DNA from: Nocardioides marinus
GTDB taxonomy: Bacteria > Actinomycetota > Actinomycetes > Propionibacteriales > Nocardioidaceae
NCBI RefSeq assembly: GCF_013408145.1
Contig: NZ_JACBZI010000001.1
Location: 2,432,001 to 2,496,000, forward strand
Direction: 5' to 3'
Length of the DNA stretch: 64,000 bases
In this document: piece by piece, positions 18,611-28,008 of the stretch
Position numbering within the stretch: the first letter of the stretch is position 1
Layout of the letters: each line of letters opens with the position of its first letter
Position numbers and translations under genes: made by a program
Notes under the pieces: generated by a model
Database searches by the model: none
What the model was told of the DNA's origin: nothing
Seen by the model: the letters and a program-made list of their open reading frames with translations, nothing else

Positions 18611-18652
18611 CCCAGACGCACGAGCCCAGACACACGAGCCCAGACACACGAC
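18611..18652 (+). repeat. Three tandem 14-bp repeats
   Basis: CCCAGACGCACGAG occurs three times in a row with one or two changes (18611, 18625, 18639), directly before the hup terminator palindrome in the cofC/hup gap. Too short to assign a role. Confidence 0.8.
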
Positions 18653-18653
18653 A

Positions 18654-18681
18654 GGGCCCGTCCGCAGCTGCGGACGGGCCC
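18654..18681. terminator. Perfect 28-bp palindrome between cofC and hup
   Basis: GGGCCCGTCCGCAG pairs exactly with the next 14 bases, with no loop. It sits between two convergent genes, 20 bp beyond the hup stop, and is best read as a bidirectional terminator. No U-run. Confidence 0.75.
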
Positions 18682-18701
18682 CGTAGGCGTGGACCGGGGA
18701 C

Positions 18702-19442
18702 TCAGGAGCTGGCGGCCGCCTTCTTGGCAGGAGCCTTCTTCGCGGGCGCCTTCTTGGCCGGCGCCTTCTTCGCCGCGGTCGCGGTCTTCGCAGGCGCCGC
18801 CTTCTTGGCAGGAGCCTTCTGCGCGGGCGCCTTCTTGGCCGGCGCCTTCTTCGCCGCGGTCGCGGTCTTCGCCGGCGCCGCCTTCTTGGCAGGAGCCTTC
18901 TTCGCGGGCGCCTTCTTGGCCGGCGCCTTCTTCGCCGCGGTGGTGGTCTTCTTCGCAGGGGCCTTCTTCGCCGGCGCTGCCGACTTCGCGGGCGCCTTCT
19001 TCGCGGGCGCCTTCGTGGCCGGTGCCTGCTTGGCGGGGGCCTTCTTGGCAGGAGACTTCTTGGCAGGGGCCGCCTTCTTCACCGCGCTGGCCGCCTTGGC
19101 AGCAGGAGCCGCGGCAGCGCTCGCCGCCGAGCCGGCCTTGGCCACCGTGAGCTTCGGCAGCTTCTTGGCGCCGGAGATGACGTTCTTCAGGTCCTGGCCC
19201 GGAGTGAACTTCGGGACCGCGGTCTTCTTGGCCTTCATCCGCTCGCCGGTGCGCGGGTTGCGCACCCAACGGGCGTCGCGGACCTTCTTCTCGAACGAGC
19301 CGAAGCCCGTGATGGCGACCTTCTCCCCCTTCGCGACCTCACGGGTGATGGTGTCGAGGACGGACTCGAGCGCGTGGGCAGCTGCCTTCTTGTTCCCCTC
19401 GAAGCGCTGGGACAGCGCGTCGATGAGCTGGGTCTTGTTCAC
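18702..19442 (-). CDS. hup: HU-type nucleoid protein with Lys/Ala-rich tail
   Basis: The first 90 or so residues are a normal HU DNA-binding domain (VNKTQLIDALSQRFEGNKKAA, ITGFGSFEKKVRDARWVRNPRTGERM). The rest is a tail of about 145 residues of repeated PAKKAPAKKA units, like the tails of mycobacterial HupB and Streptomyces HupS. The tail resembles histone H1 and adds DNA bridging. The tail codons are long near-identical DNA repeats, so its length is expected to vary between strains. GTG start. It is downstream of leuCD on the same strand but has its own promoter. Confidence 0.95.
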   Translation of the reverse strand: MNKTQLIDALSQRFEGNKKAAAHALESVLDTITREVAKGEKVAITGFGSFEKKVRDARWVRNPRTGERMKAKKTAVPKFTPGQDLKNVISGAKKLPKLTVAKAGSAASAAAAPAAKAASAVKKAAPAKKSPAKKAPAKQAPATKAPAKKAPAKSAAPAKKAPAKKTTTAAKKAPAKKAPAKKAPAKKAAPAKTATAAKKAPAKKAPAQKAPAKKAAPAKTATAAKKAPAKKAPAKKAPAKKAAASS

Positions 19443-19499
19443 AGGATTTCCCTTCGTGCAAACCTCGGTGCGCCGAGCACGCGCTCGGACTTCCCATGC

Positions 19500-19528
19500 A
19501 CGCTAGGGATTCGTGGCCCGGCTCACAA
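19500..19528 (-). promoter_or_regulatory. hup promoter
   Basis: TTGTGA (19523-19528) and TAGCGT (19500-19505) are separated by exactly 17 bp, a good sigma-70-type match, giving a leader of about 50 bases with an AAGGGAAA ribosome site. A small inverted repeat (CGTGA / TCACG, 19548-19562) lies just upstream. Confidence 0.65.
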
Positions 19529-19628
19529 TGACCAACGCCGCGAACTTCGTGATTTCCTCACGATGATCGCGGCGTCGGTTCAGCAGGGTTCGCCGTAGGA
19601 CGAGGGCCTCAGCCCACCTGTGTCGACC

Positions 19629-20228
19629 TCACATGGTGACGGGCTTGAAGCTCGGACGCGTGGCCTCGAACGCCGCGATGTCCTCGTCGTGCCCGAGCGT
19701 GATGCCGATGTCGTCGAGACCCTCCAGCAGGCGCCAGCGCGTGTAGTCGTCGATGTCGAAGGAGTCCTCGACGCGCCCCTCGCCCTCACCGGCACTGACG
19801 GTGCGGGACTCCAGGTCGACGGTGATGCTCGCGCCGGGCTGCTCCTCGAGCACCGACCACAACCGCTGCACGACCTTCTCGTCCACCTGGGCGGCGACGA
19901 GCCCGGCCTTGCCGGAGTTCCCGCGGAAGATGTCGGCGAAGCGGCTGGAGATCACGACCTTGAAGCCGTAGTCCATCAGCGCCCAGACCGCGTGCTCGCG
20001 CGACGAGCCGGTGCCGAAGTCCGGACCGGCCACGAGCACCGACGCACCGGCGTACGCCGGGTCGTTGAGCACGAAGTCGTCGTCGCCGCGCCAGGCTGCG
20101 AAGAGGCCGTCCTCGAAGCCGGTGCGCGTCACCCGCTTGAGGTAGACCGCCGGGATGATCTGGTCGGTGTCGACGTTGCTGCGGCGCAGCGGCACGCCGA
20201 CCCCGGTGTGGGTGGTGAACTTCTCCAT
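19629..20228 (-). CDS. leuD: 3-isopropylmalate dehydratase small subunit
   Basis: The small subunit of the leucine-pathway isomerase that converts 2- to 3-isopropylmalate. It has 199 residues starting [27 protein letters not shown], with the swivel-domain motif [24 protein letters not shown] site precedes the ATG. It follows leuC by 22 bp. Confidence 0.96.
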   Translation of the reverse strand: MEKFTTHTGVGVPLRRSNVDTDQIIPAVYLKRVTRTGFEDGLFAAWRGDDDFVLNDPAYAGASVLVAGPDFGTGSSREHAVWALMDYGFKVVISSRFADIFRGNSGKAGLVAAQVDEKVVQRLWSVLEEQPGASITVDLESRTVSAGEGEGRVEDSFDIDDYTRWRLLEGLDDIGITLGHDEDIAAFEATRPSFKPVTM

Positions 20229-20250
20229 CACAGAGCTCCGATCGGTCCGG

Positions 20251-21651
<1,401 letters not shown>

Positions 21652-21863
21652 GACGCACTCCTTCGTGGCCGCGTGGTTCGGTGGTGTCCGTCCGGCCCGA
21701 CGACATGACGGCCGGGCGGTTCGACGTGTCGATGCTACGCCCAAGATCCCAGTTCGTGAGACACGATTCCCACCATGCGAGACGCATGTCGCGAAGGCAA
21801 AGTCTGGTGAGGCACGCGTCACAGTGCTTGCCATCCCATTCCCCGAGACATCAGTATTGCCAT
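21652..21863. promoter_or_regulatory. leuC / IclR divergent control region
   Basis: This 212-bp gap must hold both promoters. On the minus side a TAGCAT hexamer lies near 21733-21738, followed by a leader of about 75 bases. On the plus side CAGTAT ends 6 bp before the IclR ATG with no ribosome site, so that gene looks leaderless. Related GAGAC-containing stretches around 21755-21790 could be IclR sites. I cannot define an operator. Confidence 0.4.
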
Positions 21864-22595
21864 ATGGACAGCAGTGGAGTGGGCGTTCTCGACAAGGCGG
21901 CGATCGTGCTGACGGCCCTGGAGTCGGGTCCGGCGACCCTGGCGGGCCTTGTCAGCGCGACGGGTCTGGCCCGTCCCACGGCACACCGGCTCGCGGTCGC
22001 GCTCGAGCACCACCGCCTCGTCGCCCGCGACATGCAGGGCCGCTTCGTGCTCGGCCCGCGCCTCGCCGAGCTCTCGGCCGCCGCCGGCGAGGACCGGCTG
22101 CTCGCCACCGCCGGCCCCGTGCTCGCCCGGCTGCGCGACATCACCGGCGAGTCCGCCCAGCTGTGGCGCCGCCAGGGTGACCACCGCGTCTGCGTGGCGG
22201 CCGCGGAGCGCCCCTCGGGCCTGCGCGACACGATCCCCGTCGGCACCCAGCTGACGATGCGGGCCGGCTCGGCCGCCCAGGTGCTGCTGGCCTGGGAGGA
22301 CCCCGAGCGCATGCACCGTGGGCTGCAGAACGCCGCCTACTCCGCCGCAGCCCTCTCCGGCATCCGGCGCCGCGGCTGGGCCCAGTCGGTCGGCGAGCGC
22401 GAGCAGGGCGTGGCGTCGGTCTCGGCGCCGGTCCGCTCCCCCAGCGGCAAGATCATCGCGGCGGTCTCCGTCTCCGGCCCGCTCGAGCGGCTCTCCCGCA
22501 CCCCGGGGCGGATGCACGCCCCCGCGGTCATGGCCGCGGCCGAGCGGCTCTCGGAGTCCCTGCGGCGCGCGGCCGCGGACGGCCAGTCGGCATAG
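21864..22595 (+). CDS. ndgR: IclR-family regulator of leucine genes
   Basis: A 243-residue IclR protein: an N-terminal winged helix ([22 protein letters not shown], then [20 protein letters not shown]) and a C-terminal effector domain ([47 protein letters not shown]). An IclR gene divergent from leuCD is conserved in actinobacteria (NdgR/LtbR), where it controls leucine biosynthesis. The ATG at 21864 fits the homologous N terminus. Confidence 0.85.
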   Translation: MDSSGVGVLDKAAIVLTALESGPATLAGLVSATGLARPTAHRLAVALEHHRLVARDMQGRFVLGPRLAELSAAAGEDRLLATAGPVLARLRDITGESAQLWRRQGDHRVCVAAAERPSGLRDTIPVGTQLTMRAGSAAQVLLAWEDPERMHRGLQNAAYSAAALSGIRRRGWAQSVGEREQGVASVSAPVRSPSGKIIAAVSVSGPLERLSRTPGRMHAPAVMAAAERLSESLRRAAADGQSA

Positions 22596-22620
22596 AGGCA
22601 GGTCGGCGGTCACCTCACCG

Positions 22621-22678
22621 GGTCTCGACACGCTCCGTCGCGGCTTCGTCCCTCAGCCGCGGTCGCTGCTCGACCACC
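22621..22678. repeat. GGTCTCGAC-type dispersed repeat, intergenic copy
   Basis: The block begins GGTCTCGACACGCTCCGTCG and ends GTCGCTGCTCGACCACC, with an internal inverted repeat (GTCGCGGC / GCCGCGG). It fills the gap between the convergent ndgR and ogt genes. A related block is inside the coding region at 33161-33246. I recall repeats of this kind scattered through several actinobacterial genomes. Confidence 0.7.
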
Positions 22679-22707
22679 GACGATCGCGTCCCCTGGCGCG
22701 TCCGCGA

Positions 22708-23190
22708 TCACCACAACGCATCGTTGCGCTCGAGGTCCAGCAGCAGCTGCTTGCGCTCCAGCCCGCCGGCGTACCCGGTGAGGGTGCCGTTCGCACCGAT
22801 CACGCGGTGGCAGGGGATCACGATCGGGATCGGGTTGCGGCCGTTGGCGAGGCCGACCGCGCGGGACGCGGCGTTGGTCATGCCCAGCCGGAGCGCGATC
22901 GCGCCGTACGACGCCGTCTCGCCGTAACCGATGCCGCGCAGCTGCTCCCACACCCGCTGCTGGAAGTCGCTGCCCACGGGCGCCAGCGGCAGGTCGAAGT
23001 CGGTGAGCGTGCCGTCGAAGTAGGCAGCGAGCTGGCGCACCGCCTCGGCCAGGACCGGGTGGTCGTCCTGTCGCTCACCGCGGGGCCGGCCGTCCCCCGC
23101 GGCGTAGGGGGAGAACTCGATCGCGGTGATCGCGCCGTAGCGCTCGACGATCCGCAGCGGCCCGATCGGGCTCGGGGTCTCGGTCCACAT
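22708..23190 (-). CDS. ogt: Methylated-DNA--cysteine S-methyltransferase
   Basis: A suicide alkyltransferase that repairs O6-methylguanine. The 160 residues contain the active site IVIPCHRVIGANG and the helix-turn-helix region FQQRVWEQLRGIGYGETASYGAIA. The ATG overlaps the stop of the Ada/AlkA gene by one base (TGATG), so the two repair proteins are made from one message. Confidence 0.95.
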   Translation of the reverse strand: MWTETPSPIGPLRIVERYGAITAIEFSPYAAGDGRPRGERQDDHPVLAEAVRQLAAYFDGTLTDFDLPLAPVGSDFQQRVWEQLRGIGYGETASYGAIALRLGMTNAASRAVGLANGRNPIPIVIPCHRVIGANGTLTGYAGGLERKQLLLDLERNDALW

Positions 23191-24734
23191 CAGCGCTCCT
23201 CCGTGGGCTCGTGCGTGGTGGGGGTCTGGTCGGGTGTGGGCGGCATGAGGGTCTGCCACAGGTGGAGCAGCGCGTAGGAGCGCCAGGGTCGCCAGCGCCC
23301 GCTGGCCGCCACTGCCTCGGCGGGGTCGGCGCCGAGCCGGGTCAGCGCCGTGCGCACGCCCACGTCGGTGGGCAGGAAGACGTCGGGGTGGGCCAGCGCC
23401 CGCATCGCCACGTAGTCGGCCGTCCACGGACCGATGCCCGGCAGGTCCAGCATCCGCGCCCGCACGGCATCGCGCTCGGGCCCGCGGTCGAGGGCCACCT
23501 CTCCCCCGTCCAGGGCGGCAGCGAGCCCGACCAGGGCACGCCCGCGTGCCCGGGGCATCGGGAGGCTCTCGGGGTCGAGGCCGGCGACGACGCCCGGGCG
23601 GGGGAACAGGTGCGTCAGACCGGGTACGCCGGTCTCGACCGGGGTCCCGTGCGCCGCGACGATCCGACCGGCCACGGTCCGGGCGCCGGTGACCGAGACC
23701 TGCTGCCCGATCACGGTGCGCAGCGCCGTCTCCTCGCCGTCGACCTGTCCGGGCACCCGCAGCCCCGGGTGACGGGCCACGAGGGGCGCGAGCAGCGGGT
23801 CCGCTCCGAGGTGCGCCGAGACGGCGAGGGGGTCGCAGTCGGCGTCGACGAGTCGCCGGGCCCGCTCGACCGCGGCCGCGGTGTCGCGCAGGTCGGCGAG
23901 GGTGAAGGTGGCCGGGACCTGGGCGGTGCGGCCGGCCTCGAGGTCGTCGAGCGCCGGGTCGAGGTGCAGGCGCAGGGTGCCGGGTCCGTGCGGCAGGTCG
24001 AGGGTGCGGGCGTACCAGCCCGGGCCAGCGACCTCCACGCCCGGGACGAGGTGGTAGGCCAGGAAGTCCAGCAGTGCGGTCGCGGCGAACGGGGTCCGCA
24101 CCGCCAGGCGCATCGTGAGCCTCCCCTCGACGGCGGGTTCGGCAGCGCGGCCGGCCGGGGACCGGCGCGCGCGCAGGGCGCTGGGGCTGGCGGCGTACAC
24201 CTCGCGGACGGTGTCGTTGAACTGGCGCACCGAGGCGAAGCCGGCCGCGAACGCCACGTCGGCCAGCGGGAGGTCGGTGGTCTCGACCAGCACTCTGGCC
24301 GTCTGCGCGCGTCGTGCCCGCGCGAGGGCGAGCGGGCCGGCCCCGAGCTCGGCGGTGAGCACCCGGCCCAGGTGGCGCGGGGTGTAGCCGACCCGGTGCG
24401 CAAGGCCCTCCACGCCCTCCCGGTCCACCACTCCGTCGGCGATCAGCCGCATGGCGCGACCGGCGACCCCGGCCCGGACGTCCCACTCGGGACTGCCGGG
24501 GGTGGCGTCGGGCAGGCAGCGCTTGCACGCTCGGTAGCCGGCGGCCTGGGCGGAGGCGGCCGAGGCGTGGAAGGTGACGTTGGCCGCCGCGGGGGTCCGT
24601 GCCGGGCAGGAGGGCCGGCAGTAGATGCCGGTGGTGCGCACCGCGGTGTAGAACACCCCGTCGTAGCGGCGGTCGCGGGAGCTGACGGCGGCGTAGCAGG
24701 ACACGGGGTCCAGGGGGCTCGTCGTCGTGCTCAT
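23190..24734 (-). CDS. Ada/AlkA fusion: methylphosphotriester sensor plus 3-methyladenine glycosylase
   Basis: A 514-residue three-part protein. The N-terminal Ada zinc domain has Cys pairs GIYCRPSCPART and ACKRCLPD, which takes methyl groups from phosphotriesters. An AraC-type helix-turn-helix follows (VGYTPRHLGRVL, ASVRQFNDTVREVYAASPSAL). The C-terminal half is an AlkA helix-hairpin-helix glycosylase (RTVIGQQVSVTGART, LPGIGPWTADYVAMRAL with catalytic Asp in LPTDVGVRTAL). This is the AdaA-AlkA form of actinobacteria, which senses and repairs alkylation and probably activates its own operon with ogt. Confidence 0.93.
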   Translation of the reverse strand: MSTTTSPLDPVSCYAAVSSRDRRYDGVFYTAVRTTGIYCRPSCPARTPAAANVTFHASAASAQAAGYRACKRCLPDATPGSPEWDVRAGVAGRAMRLIADGVVDREGVEGLAHRVGYTPRHLGRVLTAELGAGPLALARARRAQTARVLVETTDLPLADVAFAAGFASVRQFNDTVREVYAASPSALRARRSPAGRAAEPAVEGRLTMRLAVRTPFAATALLDFLAYHLVPGVEVAGPGWYARTLDLPHGPGTLRLHLDPALDDLEAGRTAQVPATFTLADLRDTAAAVERARRLVDADCDPLAVSAHLGADPLLAPLVARHPGLRVPGQVDGEETALRTVIGQQVSVTGARTVAGRIVAAHGTPVETGVPGLTHLFPRPGVVAGLDPESLPMPRARGRALVGLAAALDGGEVALDRGPERDAVRARMLDLPGIGPWTADYVAMRALAHPDVFLPTDVGVRTALTRLGADPAEAVAASGRWRPWRSYALLHLWQTLMPPTPDQTPTTHEPTEER

Positions 24735-24870
24735 GGCTCCATCATGCCCGTCGCCACCGACCGACTCTGGCGGGAATCGGACACGGCCGTGCGGCACCTC
24801 CCGGCCGGACGACGCACCGTCCTCCCCGGGGGTGCGGGCGCGGCGACCACCCCTGGTGGAAGATCATGGG

Positions 24871-26037
24871 GTGCCAGAGCACCTGCGTGTCGACCACTCC
24901 CACCGGCGGATCGTCGTACGCGTCGTGCTGCTCACGCACGTCCTGCTGGCGCTCCTGACCGCCGCAGCCGTCACCCTGGCCTACCGCCACCTCGACGGGG
25001 ACATCCGCTCCCAGGACGTCACCGGCATGCTCACCGACCGCCCCGAGAAGGAGGAGGTCGAGGGGCCGAAGGAGCCGCTGAACATCCTGGTGATGGGCAC
25101 CGACGACCGCTCCTGCGAGGGGTGCGCGATCGACGGCGAGGCCGGTGGCGGCGGCTCGGACACGACGCTGCTGGTCCACGTCTCCGCCGACCGGCAGGAG
25201 GCCTACGGCATCTCGCTGCCCCGTGACGCCCTGGTCACCCGTCCCGACTGCATGGACGAGGACGGCGGGGTGATCCCCGGCGGCGACCTGGAGATGTTCA
25301 ACACCGCCTTCGCCCTCGGTGGCCCGGCCTGCACCATCCAGACCGTCGAGCAGCTGACCGGCGTGCTCATCGACCACTACGTGACGGTCGACTTCAACGG
25401 CTTCGTCGACATGGTCGACGCCGTCGGAGGCGTCGAGGTCTGCATCCCCAAGGACGTCTCCGACCCCACCCACAACATCTTCTTCGACGCCGGCACCCAG
25501 ACCCTCGAGGGTCGTCAGGCGCTCAACTACGTCCGCGAGCGCTACGTCCTGTCCGCCAACTCCGACATCGGCCGGATGCGCCGCCAGCAGGCGTTCATCG
25601 CCTCGATGATCAACAAGGTCGTCTCCGCCGGCACCCTCACCCGACCCGACCGCGTCTACAGCTTCCTCTCCGCCGCCACCCGCTCGATCACCGTCGACGA
25701 GGAGCTCGGCTCCATCCAGGACCTCGTCGACCTCGCCCTGCAGTTCCGCGACACCGGGCTGGGCAGCATCGAGTTCGTCACCGTGCCCAACGAGGCCTAC
25801 GCCCCCGACCCCAACCGGCTCGTGTGGTCCGACAAGGCCGACAAGCTGTGGAAGCGGGTGGCCAAGGACAAGTCGCTGACCAAGAAGCTCGGCCGACGCT
25901 CCATCACCGCCAAGGACCCCGTCGGCACCTCCTCGGCCGACCCCAGCGCCACCGCCACCGAACCCGTCGACCCCGACGAGGCGGCCGAGCAGGAGAAGCA
26001 GCGCGCCGAGGCGCTGGCCAACGGCCTCTGCGGCTGA
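24871..26037 (+). CDS. LytR-CpsA-Psr family cell-wall transferase
   Basis: LCP proteins transfer polymers such as teichoic acid or arabinogalactan from lipid carriers to peptidoglycan. The 388 residues start with a cytoplasmic Arg/His stretch and one membrane segment (VVLLTHVLLALLTAAAVTLA), then an outside LCP domain: LNILVMGTDDR, SDTTLLVHVSADRQEAYGISLPRD, NGFVDMVDAVGGVEVC and GRQALNYVRERYVLSANSDIGRMRRQQ with the lipid-phosphate arginines. A Ser/Thr/Pro-rich tail ends the protein. The GTG at 24871 is the only start giving a normal membrane N terminus. It is followed by a paired 51-bp palindrome. Confidence 0.9.
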   Translation: MPEHLRVDHSHRRIVVRVVLLTHVLLALLTAAAVTLAYRHLDGDIRSQDVTGMLTDRPEKEEVEGPKEPLNILVMGTDDRSCEGCAIDGEAGGGGSDTTLLVHVSADRQEAYGISLPRDALVTRPDCMDEDGGVIPGGDLEMFNTAFALGGPACTIQTVEQLTGVLIDHYVTVDFNGFVDMVDAVGGVEVCIPKDVSDPTHNIFFDAGTQTLEGRQALNYVRERYVLSANSDIGRMRRQQAFIASMINKVVSAGTLTRPDRVYSFLSAATRSITVDEELGSIQDLVDLALQFRDTGLGSIEFVTVPNEAYAPDPNRLVWSDKADKLWKRVAKDKSLTKKLGRRSITAKDPVGTSSADPSATATEPVDPDEAAEQEKQRAEALANGLCG

Positions 26038-26058
26038 GGAGCCTGCGGCGCCGGGACA

Positions 26059-26182
26059 GCGGTGAGTGGTCACCCGCTCCGCACGCGGGATCGGTTGAGG
26101 ACTCACCGCTCCCACTGGCCCGGGTCGGGCAGCGGTGCGTGATCACCCCGTGGACGTCCCCGGACGGTTGAGGACTCACCGC
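26059..26182. repeat. Paired 51-bp palindromes, family B, locus 1
   Basis: Two 51-bp units lie at 26059-26109 and 26132-26182, 73 bp apart. Each starts GCGGTGAGTGGTCA or a close variant and ends CGGTTGAGGACTCACCGC, so the ends pair as an imperfect stem of about 18 bp around a 15-base variable loop. The locus starts 22 bp after the LCP stop codon and ends 40 bp before the MmcQ/YjbR start. Confidence 0.85.
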
Positions 26183-26221
26183 TCCCGGACGGACGTCGGC
26201 GGCCCGTGCCACGCTGACCCG

Positions 26222-26599
26222 GTGAGTCGTCGCAAGGAGCGCCCGGAGGTCCCCGAGGAGTGGGTACGCCGGGTGGACGCCGTCCTCGGTGCCTTCCCCC
26301 GCTGCCGGGCCGAGCCGGCCTGGGTCGGCACCCGCTGGCGGGTCGGGTCGGCCACGGTCGCGCACGTCTTCGGAGGCGAGGACGGCCTGTTCCGCATCAT
26401 GTTCCGCGCCGAGCCCGACGAGGTGATGGCGCTGGCCCACCTGGGCGACCCGTACTTCAAGGCCTCCTGGGGCAGCGACGTCGTCGGGCTGCTGATCGAC
26501 GAGCGCACCGACTGGGCCGAGCTGGCCGAGCTGCTGACCGACTCCTACTGCATCCAGGCGCCCGAGCGATTGGCCGCGCAGGTCGAGCGACCCGGCTGA
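26222..26599 (+). CDS. MmcQ/YjbR family protein
   Basis: A 125-residue protein: PRCRAEPAWVGTRWRVGSATVAHVFGGEDG, then FRAEPDEVMALAHLGDPYFKASWGSDVVGLLIDERTDWAELAELLTDSY, the layout of the MmcQ/YjbR (CyaY-like fold) family. Biochemical role unknown. GTG start at 26222; the frame extends upstream into the repeat but without a sensible start. A strong terminator follows. Confidence 0.8.
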   Translation: MSRRKERPEVPEEWVRRVDAVLGAFPRCRAEPAWVGTRWRVGSATVAHVFGGEDGLFRIMFRAEPDEVMALAHLGDPYFKASWGSDVVGLLIDERTDWAELAELLTDSYCIQAPERLAAQVERPG

Positions 26600-26650
26600 C
26601 CTGCTGGGAGCCCGAGGGGCCTGACGATCCCTGCGGTGACCCCACCACGG

Positions 26651-26686
26651 CGAAGCGCCCCGATCCGTGAGGATCGGGGCGCTTCG
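26651..26686. terminator. 16-bp perfect hairpin between MmcQ/YjbR gene and tRNA-Glu
   Basis: CGAAGCGCCCCGATCC pairs exactly with 26671-26686 around a GTGA loop. It separates a plus-strand gene from a minus-strand tRNA and likely works both ways. Confidence 0.8.
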
Positions 26687-26693
26687 TGTGACG

Positions 26694-26766
26694 TACTCCG
26701 TACGGGATTCGAACCCGTGTTTCCGGCGTGAGAGGCCAGCGTCCTAGGCCACTAGACGAACGGAGC
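26694..26766 (-). tRNA. tRNA-Glu (CTC anticodon)
   Basis: A 73-base cloverleaf on the minus strand. The anticodon stem CTGGC/GCCGG holds the loop CTCTCAC with anticodon CTC. The T arm is CGGGTTCGAATCCCG, and the acceptor GCTCCGT/ACGGAGT closes with a G-U first pair. CCA is not encoded. Confidence 0.95.
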
Positions 26767-26897
26767 ATGTGTTGAGTTGTGCGCTTCGGCAGCCTCTCGG
26801 CTCCCTGGCGACCGGTGGAACTCTAGCCTTGAGCTTTCGTCCCGATCAAATCGGGGCCTGCTCCTCGCGGAGCCGCCCTGACCTGGGTGGTCACTTG

Positions 26898-26969
26898 CTG
26901 GGGTACTAGGACTCGAACCTAGAACAACTGAACCAGAATCAGCCGTGTTGCCAATTACACCATACCCCA
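26898..26969 (-). tRNA. tRNA-Gln (CTG anticodon)
   Basis: A 72-base cloverleaf on the minus strand. The acceptor TGGGGTA/TACCCCA, the anticodon loop TTCTGGT with anticodon CTG, and the T arm CTAGGTTCGAGTCCTAG are all paired. It lies 131 bp upstream of tRNA-Glu on the same strand, so they may be co-transcribed, and just before the CPBP gene end. Confidence 0.95.
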
Positions 26970-27019
26970 AGGGGGTACCTCGCGACCTGCTTCCGCAGCC
27001 CTGAGGACCGACGGGAACC

Positions 27020-27994
27020 TTACACGCGAGGGTCGGGGCCGACCAATTCGGAGGGGGGCGGGGGCGGCCCGGCGGGCCGGCGCGGAGCGCCCCAGGGGGC
27101 GGGCGTGCCCTCGGTGGCGATCCCCCGCCTGCGCGCCACCCACAAGACGACGCCGAGGTAGACCAGGCTCTGGGTCAAGGTGACGGGCAGGCTCCACCAG
27201 GTCCCGCCGGAGGGGTTCATCGCCGAGGTCATGTCGCTGAAGGCCAGCGCCATGCCGAAGGCCAGCAGGTTGTTGAGCACGTGCATCGCGATGCCCGCCT
27301 CGAGCCCCCCGGTGGCCAGCACCAGGAAGCCCGCGACGAGGCCGAAGGCGAAGCGGTCGACGAAGACCGGCGGGTCCTGCGCCCCGTGGGCCAGGGCGAA
27401 CAGCAGCGCCGGGACCACCACCGCGACGAGTCGCGAGGGGACCAGGGTGCCGACGGCCTGGGTGAGGTAGCCGCGGAACGCGAACTCCTCCCCCGCCGCC
27501 TGCAACGGGGTGAGCAGCACGACGACGAGCAGGAAGTCGCGCATCGTCCGGCTCCAGGAGTTCAGCTCACCGGTGATCTCCGCACCGTTGCCCTGGGCCG
27601 GCAGCACCGCCGAGACCAGCAGCGTCGCGACGAGGGCGACCAGCGAGAGGCCCAGGCAGGTCGCGAACCACCCCCACCGCACCCGGCGTACGACGGAGAC
27701 GGCCCAGCCGGGGTGCAGGCCGTGCACCAGCCACACGGCGAGCACGACGGCGGGGATGGCCGCGGCCCAGCCGAGGTTGACCAGGGCGAGGAACGACGGC
27801 GTGACCTCGTCGGTGCCCGAGAGTCGGTCCAGCGCGACGTCGGTGGGCAGCCCGCCCAGGATCAGCCCCGCGGCGATCACCCCGGCCGCCACCGTCTGCG
27901 CGACCAGGAAGAACACCACGACCAGGGCGACGCCCAGCAGCACCCACCAGCGCGAGGGTCGCCCGGCGGTGAGCAGGCGGTGGTAGGCCAGCAC
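27020..27994 (-). CDS. CPBP-family intramembrane metalloprotease-like protein
   Basis: A 324-residue protein with about eight membrane segments. The CPBP (ABI) motifs are present: AAGEEFAFRGYL (EExxxR) and, downstream, FALAHGAQD and MHVLNNLLAF with conserved histidines. The family cuts membrane-embedded substrates. A Pro/Gly-rich tail ends the protein. It follows gltX by 14 bp on the same strand, so it is likely read from the gltX transcript. Confidence 0.85.
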   Translation of the reverse strand: MLAYHRLLTAGRPSRWWVLLGVALVVVFFLVAQTVAAGVIAAGLILGGLPTDVALDRLSGTDEVTPSFLALVNLGWAAAIPAVVLAVWLVHGLHPGWAVSVVRRVRWGWFATCLGLSLVALVATLLVSAVLPAQGNGAEITGELNSWSRTMRDFLLVVVLLTPLQAAGEEFAFRGYLTQAVGTLVPSRLVAVVVPALLFALAHGAQDPPVFVDRFAFGLVAGFLVLATGGLEAGIAMHVLNNLLAFGMALAFSDMTSAMNPSGGTWWSLPVTLTQSLVYLGVVLWVARRRGIATEGTPAPWGAPRRPAGPPPPPSELVGPDPRV

Positions 27995-28008
27995 GTCGCG
28001 CTCCTCGG

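Noticed and set aside
18700..19150. The regular repeats could be taken for a CRISPR or satellite array
   Set aside because: They are in-frame codon repeats of the HU tail, with no spacers.
18724..19506. A plus-strand frame of hydrophobic AGAFFAGAF repeats that looks like a membrane protein
   Set aside because: It is the antisense of the Lys/Ala codons of the HU tail.
19548..19562. CGTGA-N5-TCACG as an operator for hup
   Set aside because: Arms of 5 bp are too short to support a claim; mentioned only with the promoter.
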